NCBI RefSeq assembly: GCF_014654205.1
Contig: NZ_BNAW01000066.1
Span: 1 to 45,336 of the forward strand
Direction: 5' to 3'
Length of the DNA stretch: 45,336 nucleotides
Source: Amycolatopsis bullii
Lineage (GTDB): Bacteria; Actinomycetota; Actinomycetes; Mycobacteriales; Pseudonocardiaceae
Shown here piece by piece: positions 19,855-27,615 of this stretch (position 1 is the stretch's first letter; each line of letters opens with the position of its first letter). The position numbers were made by a program, and so were the translations under genes. The notes beneath the pieces are model-generated. The model made no database searches and was not told the origin of the DNA. It saw nothing but the letters and a program-made list of their open reading frames with translations.

Positions 19855-20253
19855 ATGAGCGACACGACTACGAAGCGCAAGCCGGTGGGCAAGGACATCT
19901 CGACCCGCCGCCGCGTCGCGAAGGCCCGTCGGCACTTCCGGCTCCGCAAGAAGGTCTCGGGCACCGAGCAGCGTCCGCGCCTGGTCGTCAAGCGGTCCTC
20001 GCGGCACATCGCCGTGCAGGTGATCGACGACCTCGCCGGCCACACGCTGGTGTCGGCGTCCACCCTCGAGGCGGACGTCCGGGCGGTCGACGGCGACAAG
20101 AAGGCCAAGGCCGCCAAGGTCGGCGCCCTCGTCGCCGAGCGGGCCAAGAACGCCGGGATCTCGGCTGTGGTGTTCGACCGTGGCGGCAACGCCTACCACG
20201 GCCGCATCGCCGCGCTCGCCGACGCCGCCCGTGAGGCGGGGTTGGAGTTCTGA
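19855..20253 (+). CDS. rplR: 50S ribosomal protein uL18
   Basis: A 132-aa L18 that packages 5S rRNA with L5. RRHFRLRKKVSGTEQRPRL and the C-terminal NAYHGRIAALADAAREAGL are typical. I chose the ATG at 19855; a GTG at 19849 overlapping the rplF stop (GTGA) would add two residues and cannot be excluded. Confidence 0.95.
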   Translation: MSDTTTKRKPVGKDISTRRRVAKARRHFRLRKKVSGTEQRPRLVVKRSSRHIAVQVIDDLAGHTLVSASTLEADVRAVDGDKKAKAAKVGALVAERAKNAGISAVVFDRGGNAYHGRIAALADAAREAGLEF

Positions 20254-20287
20254 CGATGCAGCAGTTCGTGAATGGAAGGAAAGCCTG

Positions 20288-20932
20288 ATGCCGGGACGTA
20301 CACGGCAATTCGGCGGCGGCCAGGGTGGACCCGGCGGGCAGGGCGGCAACGACCGCGGTGACCGTCGCGACCGCCGGGACCGGCGCGACAGCGGCCGTGG
20401 CGGGGCGGCCCAGGACAAGACCCCGCACCTCGAGAAGGTCGTGACGATCAACCGCGTCGCCAAGGTCGTCAAGGGTGGTCGTCGCTTCAGCTTCACCGCC
20501 CTGGTGGTCGTCGGCGACGGCGACGGTCAGGTCGGCGTCGGCTACGGCAAGGCCAAGGAAGTTCCCGCGGCGATCGCCAAGGGCGTCGAGGAAGCGAAGA
20601 AGAACTTCTTCCGCGTCCCGCGCGTCGGCGGCACGATTCCCCACCCGATCACGGGTGAGGAAGCCGCCGGTGTCGTCCTGCTCCGCCCGGCTTCCGCCGG
20701 TACCGGCGTCATCGCCGGTGGCCCGGTGCGCGCCGTGCTGGAGTGCGCGGGTGTCCACGACGTGCTGTCGAAGTCGCTCGGCTCCGACAACGCGATCAAC
20801 ATCGTGCACGCGACCGTGGCGGCCCTGAAGGGCCTGCAGCGTCCCGAAGAGGTGGCGGCCCGCCGTGGCCTGCCGCTCGAGGACGTCGCTCCGGCCCGGA
20901 TGCTGCGCCAGCGCGCGGGCCAGGTGGTCTGA
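20288..20932 (+). CDS. rpsE: 30S ribosomal protein uS5
   Basis: A 214-aa S5, involved in decoding accuracy and mRNA unwinding. The core (EKVVTINRVAKVVKGGRRF, GYGKAKEVPAAIAKG, the second-domain GSDNAINIVHATVAAL) is complete. The N-terminus has a Gly/Gln/Arg/Asp-rich disordered extension of about 45 residues (GGQGG and RRDRRD repeats), a common actinobacterial feature. The ATG at 20288 follows a GGAAGGAAAG site; upstream in-frame sequence is non-coding. Confidence 0.97.
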   Translation: MPGRTRQFGGGQGGPGGQGGNDRGDRRDRRDRRDSGRGGAAQDKTPHLEKVVTINRVAKVVKGGRRFSFTALVVVGDGDGQVGVGYGKAKEVPAAIAKGVEEAKKNFFRVPRVGGTIPHPITGEEAAGVVLLRPASAGTGVIAGGPVRAVLECAGVHDVLSKSLGSDNAINIVHATVAALKGLQRPEEVAARRGLPLEDVAPARMLRQRAGQVV

Positions 20933-20933
20933 C

Positions 20934-21119
20934 ATGGCTCAGCTCAAGGTCACCCAGGTCAAGAGCAAGATCGGCACGAAGCACGCTCACCGCGAGTCGC
21001 TGCGCACCCTCGGGCTGCGCAAGATCCGCCAGAGCGTCGTGCGTGAAGACACCCCCCAGGTGCGCGGCCTGATCCACACCGTCCGCCACCTGGTGGAGGT
21101 CGAGGAGGTCAAGGCATGA
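20934..21119 (+). CDS. rpmD: 50S ribosomal protein uL30
   Basis: A 61-aa L30 with KVTQVKSKIGTKHAHRES and the LGLRKIRQSVVREDTPQVRG signature. The ATG at 20934 is one base after the rpsE stop; longer frames are spurious. ATGA overlap with rplO. Too short for confident length-based calls alone, but the motif and position settle it. Confidence 0.97.
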   Translation: MAQLKVTQVKSKIGTKHAHRESLRTLGLRKIRQSVVREDTPQVRGLIHTVRHLVEVEEVKA

Positions 21120-21562
21120 CGGCCATCAAGATCCACCACCTGCGTCCGGCTCCGGGCGCCAAGCGCGACAAGATCCGCGTGGGCCGTGGTGAAGGTTCGA
21201 AGGGCAAGACGGCCGGTCGCGGTACGAAGGGCACCAAGGCCCGGAAGAACGTGCCGGCCCGGTTCGAGGGTGGGCAGATGCCCATCCAGATGCGGCTCCC
21301 GAAGCTCCGCGGCTTCAAGAACCGCTTCCGCACCGAGTACCAGCCGGTGAACGTGGGCGACATCGCCCGCGTCTTCCCGGACGGCGGCACCATCGGTGCC
21401 GACGAGCTGGTCAAGGGCGGTCTGGTCCGCAAGGGCAAGCTGGTGAAGGTCCTCGGCAACGGCGACGTGAACGGCGTCAAGCTGAACGTCACCGCCGACG
21501 CGTTCTCCGGCTCGGCCAAGGAGAAGCTCGAGGCGGCCGGCGGTTCGGCCACCACCAACTGA
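21116..21562 (+). CDS. rplO: 50S ribosomal protein uL15
   Basis: A 148-aa L15, a late-binding 50S core protein. The Gly/Lys-rich N-terminus (GRGEGSKGKTAGRGTKGTKA) and GGQMPIQMRLPKLRGFKN are characteristic. ATGA overlap with rpmD. In many bacteria secY follows directly; here the cluster ends with a hairpin and secY lies 1.5 kb downstream behind an unrelated membrane-protein gene and its own promoter. Confidence 0.98.
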   Translation: MTAIKIHHLRPAPGAKRDKIRVGRGEGSKGKTAGRGTKGTKARKNVPARFEGGQMPIQMRLPKLRGFKNRFRTEYQPVNVGDIARVFPDGGTIGADELVKGGLVRKGKLVKVLGNGDVNGVKLNVTADAFSGSAKEKLEAAGGSATTN

Positions 21563-21576
21563 GCTCGGTTCCCGTT

Positions 21577-21611
21577 CGAAGGCCCGTCTGGCACCGCCAG
21601 GCGGGCCTTCG
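21577..21611 (+). terminator. Terminator hairpin after rplO
   Basis: A 16-bp stem with one G-U pair (21577-21592 with 21596-21611) and a 3-base loop, 14 bases after the rplO stop. No T tract follows. It likely ends the S10-spc transcript. Confidence 0.8.
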
Positions 21612-21672
21612 GCGTGCGGACGGTTCCCCCGGGTTCCTTGCCGCGGCGCGAATCCGGACGGAGGATCACAGG

Positions 21673-22710
21673 GTGGACAGACCGTCGCAGGAGCCCGTAC
21701 CCCAGCCCGACGGCGCCGAGTCGCCGCTGAGCTTCCCGGTCGAAGCACCGCGCCCCACCGGCCCCGAGCCGGGAGCGGGCGTCCCGCAGGCCGAGCCACT
21801 GCGGTTCCCGGCGGAGGCTTCGCGCCCGGAGGTGCCGGCGCAGTCCGCCGAGGTGCCGCCGGCGCCGCAGGCCGGGCCGCTGCGGTTCCCGGCGGAGGCT
21901 TCGCGCCCGGAGGTGCCTGTTCCGCCTGCCGAGGTGCCGCAGGCGCCCCTCCCGCCCGCTGCCGATTCGCCGCACCCTTTTCCCGGTGGCGCCCTGACCC
22001 CCACCGAGCTGCCCTACCCCGTCGCGCAACTCCCGGGCACGGGGACCGTCACCAACGCCCTCCCACCCCCGGAGGGCGCCGAGACCGCCCCTGCCGTCGC
22101 GGCACCTCCCTGGCCGCTCCTGCGGTTCGCCGCGCCCCTCCTCGCCGTCGTCGCCGCCGTCATGACCGCGCTCGGGGCCTTCCTGCCGCTCTTCCGCATC
22201 CGCGAGCACATCGGTTCCGGCCAGCGGTTCTTCGACACCCAGATGCTCATCACCGAGACCGCGTGGGGCCACACCTTCGAACTCCCGGACCACGAAGTCA
22301 CCGACCAGCCCGGCGCACCGGTCGGCCTCCCGATCCTCTTCACCGTCGTCCTCCTGGCCGCGGCCGCGCTCTTCGCCCTCACGCGCCCGGAGCACGGGCT
22401 CGGCCGGTGGCTGATCGCCGCGGGCGCCGTCTTCGGCGCCGGGGTGGTCACCACCGTCGGCACGGACGGGGTCGGGTGGGAAGCCATGTCCCGCGGCGAC
22501 GAACTGACGGTCACCACCGCGCCCGGCATGTGGCTGCTGATCGGCGGCACCGTCGTGGCCGCGGCCGCCGCCGTCGTGGCCCAGCTGCCCCGGCGGCAAC
22601 CCGGCTGGGCCGATCCGGCGCTCGCCTACGCCGACACCCCGACACCGCCGTCCGGGGTCGCCATCACCGTGCTGCCACCCGACGAACCGGACGAACCGCC
22701 GCAGCGGTGA
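21673..22710 (+). CDS. Proline-rich multi-pass membrane protein of unknown function
   Basis: A 345-aa protein. The first 140 residues are disordered, Pro/Ala/Glu-rich, and include a 27-residue unit repeated in tandem (PLRFPAEASRPEVP twice). The rest has four hydrophobic segments: one near residues 152-172, then three between about 215 and 300, with a hydrophilic extracytoplasmic-type loop (IREHIGSGQRFFDTQM...) after the first. The GTG start at 21673 has a GGAGG site. It sits between the rplO terminator and the secY promoter region, so it seems to be a separate transcription unit. No family recognised. Confidence 0.8.
   Translation: MDRPSQEPVPQPDGAESPLSFPVEAPRPTGPEPGAGVPQAEPLRFPAEASRPEVPAQSAEVPPAPQAGPLRFPAEASRPEVPVPPAEVPQAPLPPAADSPHPFPGGALTPTELPYPVAQLPGTGTVTNALPPPEGAETAPAVAAPPWPLLRFAAPLLAVVAAVMTALGAFLPLFRIREHIGSGQRFFDTQMLITETAWGHTFELPDHEVTDQPGAPVGLPILFTVVLLAAAALFALTRPEHGLGRWLIAAGAVFGAGVVTTVGTDGVGWEAMSRGDELTVTTAPGMWLLIGGTVVAAAAAVVAQLPRRQPGWADPALAYADTPTPPSGVAITVLPPDEPDEPPQR
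21799..21917 (+). repeat. In-frame 81-bp tandem duplication within the proline-rich gene
   Basis: The 38 bases at 21799-21836 recur unchanged at 21880-21917, exactly 81 bp later, so 27 codons are duplicated. Flanking parts of the unit have diverged (AQSAEVPPAPQAG against VPPAEVPQAP). The duplication lies in the disordered N-terminal region. Confidence 0.9.
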
Positions 22711-23074
22711 ACACGAGTGGGTCATCCCCGCTTACGCCAGGGGCGAACAACACACCGCGGATCGCGCTACTCGGCGCGACCAGCGGCCCGGCCGGGGCGC
22801 CCGCGACGTCGAACGCCTGATCCACAATCTGTCAAGGAATACGACCAAGACGGCGATGTGGATCAACCCGCCGGAGCAACCTTGGTACGGAAAACGCACA
22901 CGGACTGCGGACACGCCCTGTGAAGCTGTTAGAGTCGGCGACACGCTTCGGGACGAGTGTGCCCCGAAGCGTTCCTGGCTTGCGTGCCAGTAGTGCTGTG
23001 TGTTCCTGCCGGCCCCGTGCCGGCCAAGCCGATCGTCGGTTAGGACAGCCGACGACGCCGAGGAGGTCCCCCGC
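22711..23074 (+). promoter_or_regulatory. Non-coding region and leader upstream of secY
   Basis: This 364-bp stretch has no credible gene. It contains a perfect 9-bp inverted repeat TGATCCACA/TGTGGATCA (22818-22826 and 22857-22865, 30 bp apart). A promoter candidate is CGGACA (22908-22913), 16 bp, TAGAGT (22930-22935). A transcribed hairpin has a 9-bp perfect stem (22944-22952 with 22963-22971). AGGAGGT precedes the secY GTG. Confidence 0.6.
22908..22935 (+). promoter_or_regulatory. Putative secY-adk-map promoter
   Basis: CGGACA and TAGAGT with a 16-bp spacer; the -10 box fits the actinobacterial TANNNT pattern well, while the -35 is weak. The start would fall near 22941, giving a 130-base leader with a stem-loop close to its 5' end. 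Confidence 0.5.
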
Positions 23075-24382
23075 GTGCTCAGCGCCTTCCGCTCGGCTCT
23101 CGCGACGCCGGATCTACGCAAGAAGATCCTGTTCACGCTAGCCATCGTCGCGGTTTACCGAATCGGTGCGACCATTCCGGCGCCCGGCATCTCGTACGGT
23201 GCCGTACAGGCCTGTAGCTCCCAGGCGCAGCAGGAGGGCGTCTACCAGCTGCTGAACCTGTTCAGCGGTGGTGCGCTGCTGCAGCTGTCGCTCTTCTCGA
23301 CCGGCATCATGCCGTACATCACGGCGAGCATCATCATCCAGCTGCTCACCGTGGTCATCCCGCGGTTCGAGGAGCTGAAGAAGGAAGGGCAGTCCGGCCA
23401 GGGCAAGCTGACCCAGTACACCCGGTACCTGACGATCGCGCTGGCGATCCTGCAGGCCACCGGCGTGGTCGCGCTCGCGGACCGCAAGCAGCTCTTCCCC
23501 GACTGCGACCAGCCGATCATCCCGGACAACAGCGTCTACTCGCTGGCGATCATCGTCATCACCATGACCGCGGGCACCGCCGTCATGATGTGGCTGGGCG
23601 AGCTGATCACCGAGCGCGGCGTCGGCAACGGCATGTCCGTCCTGATCTTCCTGAACATCGCCGCGCGCATCCCGGTCGAGGGCGGGAACATCCTGTCCAA
23701 CGGCGGTGGCGTCGCGCTGACGATGATCTGCATCTTCGGCCTGGTGATCATCGCCAGCGTCATCTTCGTCGAGCAGGGGCAGCGCCGGATCCCGGTGCAG
23801 TACGCCAAGCGCATGATCGGCCGCCGGATGTACGGCGGCACGTCGACCTACCTGCCGATCAAGGTCAACCAGGCCGGTGTCATCCCGGTCATCTTCGCGT
23901 CGTCCCTGCTGTACCTGCCGGACCTGATCAGCCGCCTCGTCGGCGACCAGAACGCCAACTCCGGCTGGCAGGTGTTCATCAAGAACTACATCGTGAACCA
24001 GTCCAGCTGGGTACACATCGCGCTGTACTTCGGCCTGATCATCTTCTTCACGTACTTCTACATCACGATCACGTTCAACGTGGACGAGCGTGCGGACGAG
24101 ATGAAGAAGTTCGGTGGCTTCATCCCGGGCATCCGCCCCGGCCGCCCGACCGCCGAGTACCTGAGCTTCGTGCTGGGCCGGATCACCCTGCCCGGCTCGC
24201 TGTACCTGGGCATCATCGCGATCCTTCCGAACTTCTTCCTGTCGGTGACCGGTAGCGGGAACAACCAGAACTTCCCGTTCGGTGGCACGGCTGTGCTGAT
24301 CATGGTCGGTGTCGGCCTCGACACCGTGAAGCAGATCGAAAGCCAGCTGATGCAGCGCAACTACGAAGGGTTCTTGAAGTGA
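23075..24382 (+). CDS. secY: Sec translocon channel subunit SecY
   Basis: A 435-aa, ten-helix membrane protein that forms the protein-conducting channel with SecE and SecG. Signatures include the plug/helix 2 region (NLFSGGALLQLSLFSTGIMPYI), WLGELITERGVGNGMS and the C-terminal IGFL-type GTAVLIMVGVGLDTVKQIESQL. The GTG at 23075 was chosen because AGGAGGT lies just upstream and the protein then starts LSAFRSALATPDLRKKI as in relatives. Its TGA overlaps the adk start (GTGA). Confidence 0.97.
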   Translation: MLSAFRSALATPDLRKKILFTLAIVAVYRIGATIPAPGISYGAVQACSSQAQQEGVYQLLNLFSGGALLQLSLFSTGIMPYITASIIIQLLTVVIPRFEELKKEGQSGQGKLTQYTRYLTIALAILQATGVVALADRKQLFPDCDQPIIPDNSVYSLAIIVITMTAGTAVMMWLGELITERGVGNGMSVLIFLNIAARIPVEGGNILSNGGGVALTMICIFGLVIIASVIFVEQGQRRIPVQYAKRMIGRRMYGGTSTYLPIKVNQAGVIPVIFASSLLYLPDLISRLVGDQNANSGWQVFIKNYIVNQSSWVHIALYFGLIIFFTYFYITITFNVDERADEMKKFGGFIPGIRPGRPTAEYLSFVLGRITLPGSLYLGIIAILPNFFLSVTGSGNNQNFPFGGTAVLIMVGVGLDTVKQIESQLMQRNYEGFLK

Positions 24383-24933
24383 CGCGTCTGGTTCTCGTGG
24401 GTCCGCCAGGCGCGGGCAAGGGCACGCAGGCGGTGGCCCTGTCGGAGCAGCTGCGTGTCCCGCACATCTCCACGGGTGACCTGTTCCGCGCGCACGTCGG
24501 CCAGGAGACCCCGCTGGGCCAGGAGGCGAAGCGCTACCTGGACTCGGGCGAGCTCGTGCCCGACTCGGTGACCAACGAGATGGTCCGCGAGCGGCTCGCC
24601 GAGCCGGACGCCAAGGCCGGCTTCCTGCTCGACGGCTTCCCCCGCAACACCAAGCAGGCCGAGGTCCTCGGCGAGATCCTGGGCGACGCGGACGTCACGC
24701 TCGACGCGGTGATCCAGCTCCAGGTCCCGGAGGACGTCGTCGTCGCGCGGCTCATGTCGCGCGGCCGGGCGGACGACACCGAAGAGGTCATCCGCCGCCG
24801 TCAGCAGATCTACGTGTCGGACACCGCGCCGCTGCTGGAGTACTACGCCGACATCCTGGTGACCGTCGACGGTGTCGGCAGCGTCGAGGAGATCTCCGGC
24901 CGGGTGCTGAAAGCGCTGCGCGACCGCACGTGA
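24379..24933 (+). CDS. adk: Adenylate kinase, short-lid type
   Basis: A 184-aa enzyme that interconverts ATP + AMP and 2 ADP. P-loop GPPGAGKGT at residues 8-16, the AMP-binding STGDLFR and the DGFPRN motif are present. The lid is only a short loop (GRADDTEEVIRRR) and there is no zinc-cysteine lid, as in mycobacterial AK (about 181 aa). The GTG start overlaps the secY stop; in the conventional secY-adk-map order. Confidence 0.97.
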   Translation: MTRLVLVGPPGAGKGTQAVALSEQLRVPHISTGDLFRAHVGQETPLGQEAKRYLDSGELVPDSVTNEMVRERLAEPDAKAGFLLDGFPRNTKQAEVLGEILGDADVTLDAVIQLQVPEDVVVARLMSRGRADDTEEVIRRRQQIYVSDTAPLLEYYADILVTVDGVGSVEEISGRVLKALRDRT

Positions 24934-24977
24934 ACCTCGGAGGATTGCGTGTTCTGCAAGTGCTCCGCCGTGGGCGC

Positions 24978-25754
24978 ATGATCGAAGTCAAGACCCCGGA
25001 CGAGCTGCAGGCGATGCGGGCCGCGGGCCTGGTCGTCGCCCGCACGCTCGCGGCGGTCCGCGCCGCGGCGAAGCCCGGTGTCAGCACCGCCGAGCTCGAC
25101 GAGCTGGCCGAGCAGACGATCCGCGACGCCGGCGCGGTGCCCTCGTTCAAGGGCTACCACGGCTTCCCGGCGTCGATCTGCGCGTCGGTCAACGAGCAGA
25201 TCGTCCACGGCATCCCGGCGAAGACCCAGGTGCTGGCCGACGGCGACATCATCTCCGTCGACTGCGGCGCCATCCTCGACGGCTGGCACGGCGACTCCGC
25301 CGTCACGCTGGCCATCGGCCAGGTCTCCGACGCCGACCTGGCGCTGTCCGCGGCGACCGAGGCGGCGATGTGGGCCGGCATCGAGGCGGTCAGTGCCGGC
25401 GGCAGGCTCACCGACATCTCCTACGCCGTCCAGTCCGCCGCCGAGCGCGCGGGCCGCGACGACGGCATCGAGTACGGGATGATCGTCGAGTACGGCGGCC
25501 ACGGCATCGGCCGCCAGATGCACATGGACCCGTTCCTGCCGAACGTCGGCAAGCCCGGCAAGGGCCCCCGGCTGAAGCCCGGCATGGCGCTGGCGATCGA
25601 GCCGATGCTCACCGGCGGCGGCGGCGAGACCCGCGAGCTGGACGACGGCTGGACCGTGGTCACGGCCGACGGCTCCCGCGCCGCCCACTGGGAGCACACC
25701 GTCGCGATCACCGAAGACGGCCCTTGGGTGCTCACCGCGCCCGAAGATGCCTGA
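24978..25754 (+). CDS. map: Methionine aminopeptidase, type I
   Basis: A cytosolic metalloprotease that removes the initiator methionine. All five metal-ligand positions are visible: the two aspartates of DCGAILDGWHGDSA, the histidine of GGHGIGRQMHMDPFLPN, and the glutamates of LAIEPM and the WEHT segment. I chose the ATG at 24978 (258 aa, starting IEVKTPDELQAM), which matches typical family N-termini. A GTG at 24930 overlapping the adk stop (GTGA) would add 16 residues and remains possible. Confidence 0.95.
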   Translation: MIEVKTPDELQAMRAAGLVVARTLAAVRAAAKPGVSTAELDELAEQTIRDAGAVPSFKGYHGFPASICASVNEQIVHGIPAKTQVLADGDIISVDCGAILDGWHGDSAVTLAIGQVSDADLALSAATEAAMWAGIEAVSAGGRLTDISYAVQSAAERAGRDDGIEYGMIVEYGGHGIGRQMHMDPFLPNVGKPGKGPRLKPGMALAIEPMLTGGGGETRELDDGWTVVTADGSRAAHWEHTVAITEDGPWVLTAPEDA

Positions 25755-25827
25755 GCTGGGGATTCACCCACAAGCGGTGATCGCCATCACGTCCACCTGC
25801 ACGGGTCTTTAGCATGGTCACCCCGGT

Positions 25828-25857
25828 TTGGGGGTCGCGACACGACATGCGTACACT
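25828..25857 (+). promoter_or_regulatory. Putative infA operon promoter
   Basis: TTGGGG (25828-25833), 18-bp spacer, TACACT (25852-25857), in the 265-bp gap between map and infA. The leader would be about 155 bases. Confidence 0.5.
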
Positions 25858-26019
25858 GTCAAGTCGGCGCACTTATCGCGCCCGGATCCTGCGCGCTCGT
25901 GAATTCACGGTCTTGGGAGCCGGGCACCAGTGTGCCACGCAACACCCCAACCCGGCACTAGTGCTCGAGTTGATCATGGTGTGGCGACAGACGCTGAAGA
26001 CAACGGAAATGCGGAGGAC

Positions 26020-26241
26020 ATGGCGAAGAAAGACGGGGCCATCGAGGTCGAAGGCCGCGTAGTCGAGCCGCTCCCCAACGCGATGTTCCGCGTCGAGTTG
26101 GAGAACGGCCACAAGGTCCTGGCTCACATCAGCGGCAAGATGCGGCAGCACTACATCCGCATCCTGCCCGAAGACAGGGTTGTCGTGGAGCTTTCGCCCT
26201 ACGACCTCTCTCGTGGTCGCATCGTCTACCGCTACAAGTGA
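26020..26241 (+). CDS. infA: Translation initiation factor IF-1
   Basis: A 73-aa OB-fold protein that blocks the ribosomal A site during initiation. KKDGAIEVEGRVVEPLPNAM and the HISGKMRQHYIRILPEDRV motif are diagnostic. The ATG at 26020 has CGGAGGAC at the right distance; the longer upstream frame is spurious. Followed after 37 bp by rpmJ. Confidence 0.98.
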   Translation: MAKKDGAIEVEGRVVEPLPNAMFRVELENGHKVLAHISGKMRQHYIRILPEDRVVVELSPYDLSRGRIVYRYK

Positions 26242-26278
26242 TCACGACGAGCAGCTCAGAAGCAGGAGAGCAGAAGAC

Positions 26279-26392
26279 GTGAAGGTTCAGCCGAGCGTCA
26301 AGAAGATCTGCGACAAGTGCAAGGTGATCCGCCGTCACGGCCGGATCATGGTGATCTGCGAGAACCTGCGGCACAAGCAGCGGCAGGGCTGA
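26279..26392 (+). CDS. rpmJ: 50S ribosomal protein bL36, zinc-binding type
   Basis: A 37-aa L36 read from GTG at 26279 (KVQPSVKKICDKCKVIRRHG...). Zinc ligands C11, C14, C27 and H32 are all present, so this is the C+ form. It has an AGGAGAG binding site. Sits between infA and the rpsM leader as in other actinobacteria. Confidence 0.96.
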   Translation: MKVQPSVKKICDKCKVIRRHGRIMVICENLRHKQRQG

Positions 26393-26603
26393 TCTGATCG
26401 CCAAGCACTCGAGCAGAGTGGATTGACGGCTACACAACCTCCCCGCACCTGCCGGTTCACGCGAGTGAACCGGTTCACCCCCGGGCTTCAGGCCGGGGCC
26501 GGGACACCCGAAGCGCAAGCCGAGGGCACGACAGGCGAGTCGGTCCCGGAACCGGACGGGGAGCAGACCTGAAGACGAAACCGAAGAAGGAGCATCAGCG
26601 CCA
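26393..26603 (+). promoter_or_regulatory. Leader of the alpha operon (rpsM) with GNRA-loop hairpin
   Basis: A 211-bp gap. A perfect 9-bp stem (26452-26460 with 26465-26473) closes the tetraloop GCGA, a GNRA type. It is followed by a second G+C stem around 26477-26498. TTGACG at 26423-26428 resembles a -35 box, but I see no matching -10. The structures could end the infA-rpmJ transcript or form an S4-type regulatory leader. AAGGAG precedes rpsM. Confidence 0.5.
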
Positions 26604-26984
26604 ATGGCACGACTCGCTGGCGTAGACCTCCCCCGCGAGAAGCGGTTGGAGATCGCGCTTACCTACATCTACGGCATCGGCCGTACCCGCTCGAAGCAGC
26701 TCATCAAGGCTGCCGAGCTCAACGCGGACACCCGCGTCAAGGACCTCAGCGATGACGACCTCGCGAAGCTGCGTACGTACATCGAAGAGAACTTCAAGGT
26801 CGAGGGTGACCTTCGCCGTGAGGTGAACGCCGACATCCGTCGGAAGATCGAGATCGGGTGCTACGAGGGCCTTCGCTGGCGCCGCGGACTTCCCGTCCGT
26901 GGTCAGCGCACCAAGACGAACGCCCGCACCCGCAAGGGTCCGAAGAAGACGGTCGCCGGCAAGAAGAAGGCTGGCAAGAAGTGA
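26604..26984 (+). CDS. rpsM: 30S ribosomal protein uS13
   Basis: A 126-aa S13 that contacts P-site tRNA and bridges to the 50S. ARLAGVDLPREKRLEIALTY and the C-terminal RGLPVRGQRTKTNARTRKGP with a lysine-rich tail are canonical. Its TGA overlaps the GTG of an uncatalogued 61-aa ORF (GTGA), a junction typical of translational coupling, instead of running straight into rpsK. Confidence 0.98.
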   Translation: MARLAGVDLPREKRLEIALTYIYGIGRTRSKQLIKAAELNADTRVKDLSDDDLAKLRTYIEENFKVEGDLRREVNADIRRKIEIGCYEGLRWRRGLPVRGQRTKTNARTRKGPKKTVAGKKKAGKK

Positions 26985-27166
26985 GCGTCCAGGGCAAGAA
27001 GGTCGTGCAGATGGGTGGCGTTCACCGCCGCGGCTCGGCTTGTGTCTCGCCCAAGGCGCTCTACGCCCGCCCGATGGCGCTCCGCAACCTGTACACCGAC
27101 GCCGGTTCGATCATCCGGCGCGGTCAGGCCGAAGCGGTCGCCGCTCACCAAGAGAACGCGCGCTAA
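26981..27166 (+). CDS. Unrecognised 61-aa ORF coupled to rpsM in the alpha operon
   Basis: The GTG at 26981 overlaps the rpsM stop as GTGA, and the frame runs 61 codons to TAA, 18 bases before rpsK. By hand count 52 of 61 codons end in G or C, matching real genes here, and the frame fills almost the whole 200-bp gap. The product is small and basic (seven Arg, three Lys, three acidic residues) with one cysteine (C21) and no membrane segment. It contains GGVHRRGSACV and YARPMALRNLYTDAGSIIRR. I do not recognise a family; no standard ribosomal protein belongs in this slot. It could be a lineage-specific ribosome-associated protein or a decayed remnant. Confidence 0.6.
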   Translation: MSVQGKKVVQMGGVHRRGSACVSPKALYARPMALRNLYTDAGSIIRRGQAEAVAAHQENAR

Positions 27167-27184
27167 CAGGAGAACCCTCAGAAC

Positions 27185-27592
27185 ATGCCACCGAAGTCTC
27201 GTACTGCGGCCGGGGCCAAGAAGGTCCGCCGCAAGGAAAAGAAGAATGTCGCGCACGGTCACGCGCACATCAAGAGCACCTTCAACAACACCATCGTCTC
27301 GATCACGGACCCGACCGGTGCCGTGATCGCGTGGGCGTCGAGTGGGCACGTGGGCTTCAAGGGCTCGCGCAAGTCCACCCCGTTCGCCGCGCAGATGGCC
27401 GCCGAGAACGCTGCCCGCAAGGCCGCCGAGCACGGCATGAAGAAGGTCGACGTCTTCGTGAAGGGCCCGGGCTCGGGCCGCGAGACGGCGATCCGCTCGC
27501 TGCAGGCGGCCGGCCTCGAGGTCGGCACCATCCAGGACGTGACCCCGCAGCCTCACAACGGCTGCCGCCCGCCCAAGCGGCGCCGGGTCTGA
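27185..27592 (+). CDS. rpsK: 30S ribosomal protein uS11
   Basis: A 135-aa S11 of the 30S platform. VAHGHAHIKSTFNNTIVSIT and the C-terminal TPQPHNGCRPPKRRRV are diagnostic. The AGGAG site lies between the 61-aa ORF and this ATG, with a spacer of about 12 bases. rpsD follows after 23 bp. Confidence 0.98.
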   Translation: MPPKSRTAAGAKKVRRKEKKNVAHGHAHIKSTFNNTIVSITDPTGAVIAWASSGHVGFKGSRKSTPFAAQMAAENAARKAAEHGMKKVDVFVKGPGSGRETAIRSLQAAGLEVGTIQDVTPQPHNGCRPPKRRRV

Positions 27593-27615
27593 GGAACGGG
27601 GAGGAGTAAGAAGAA

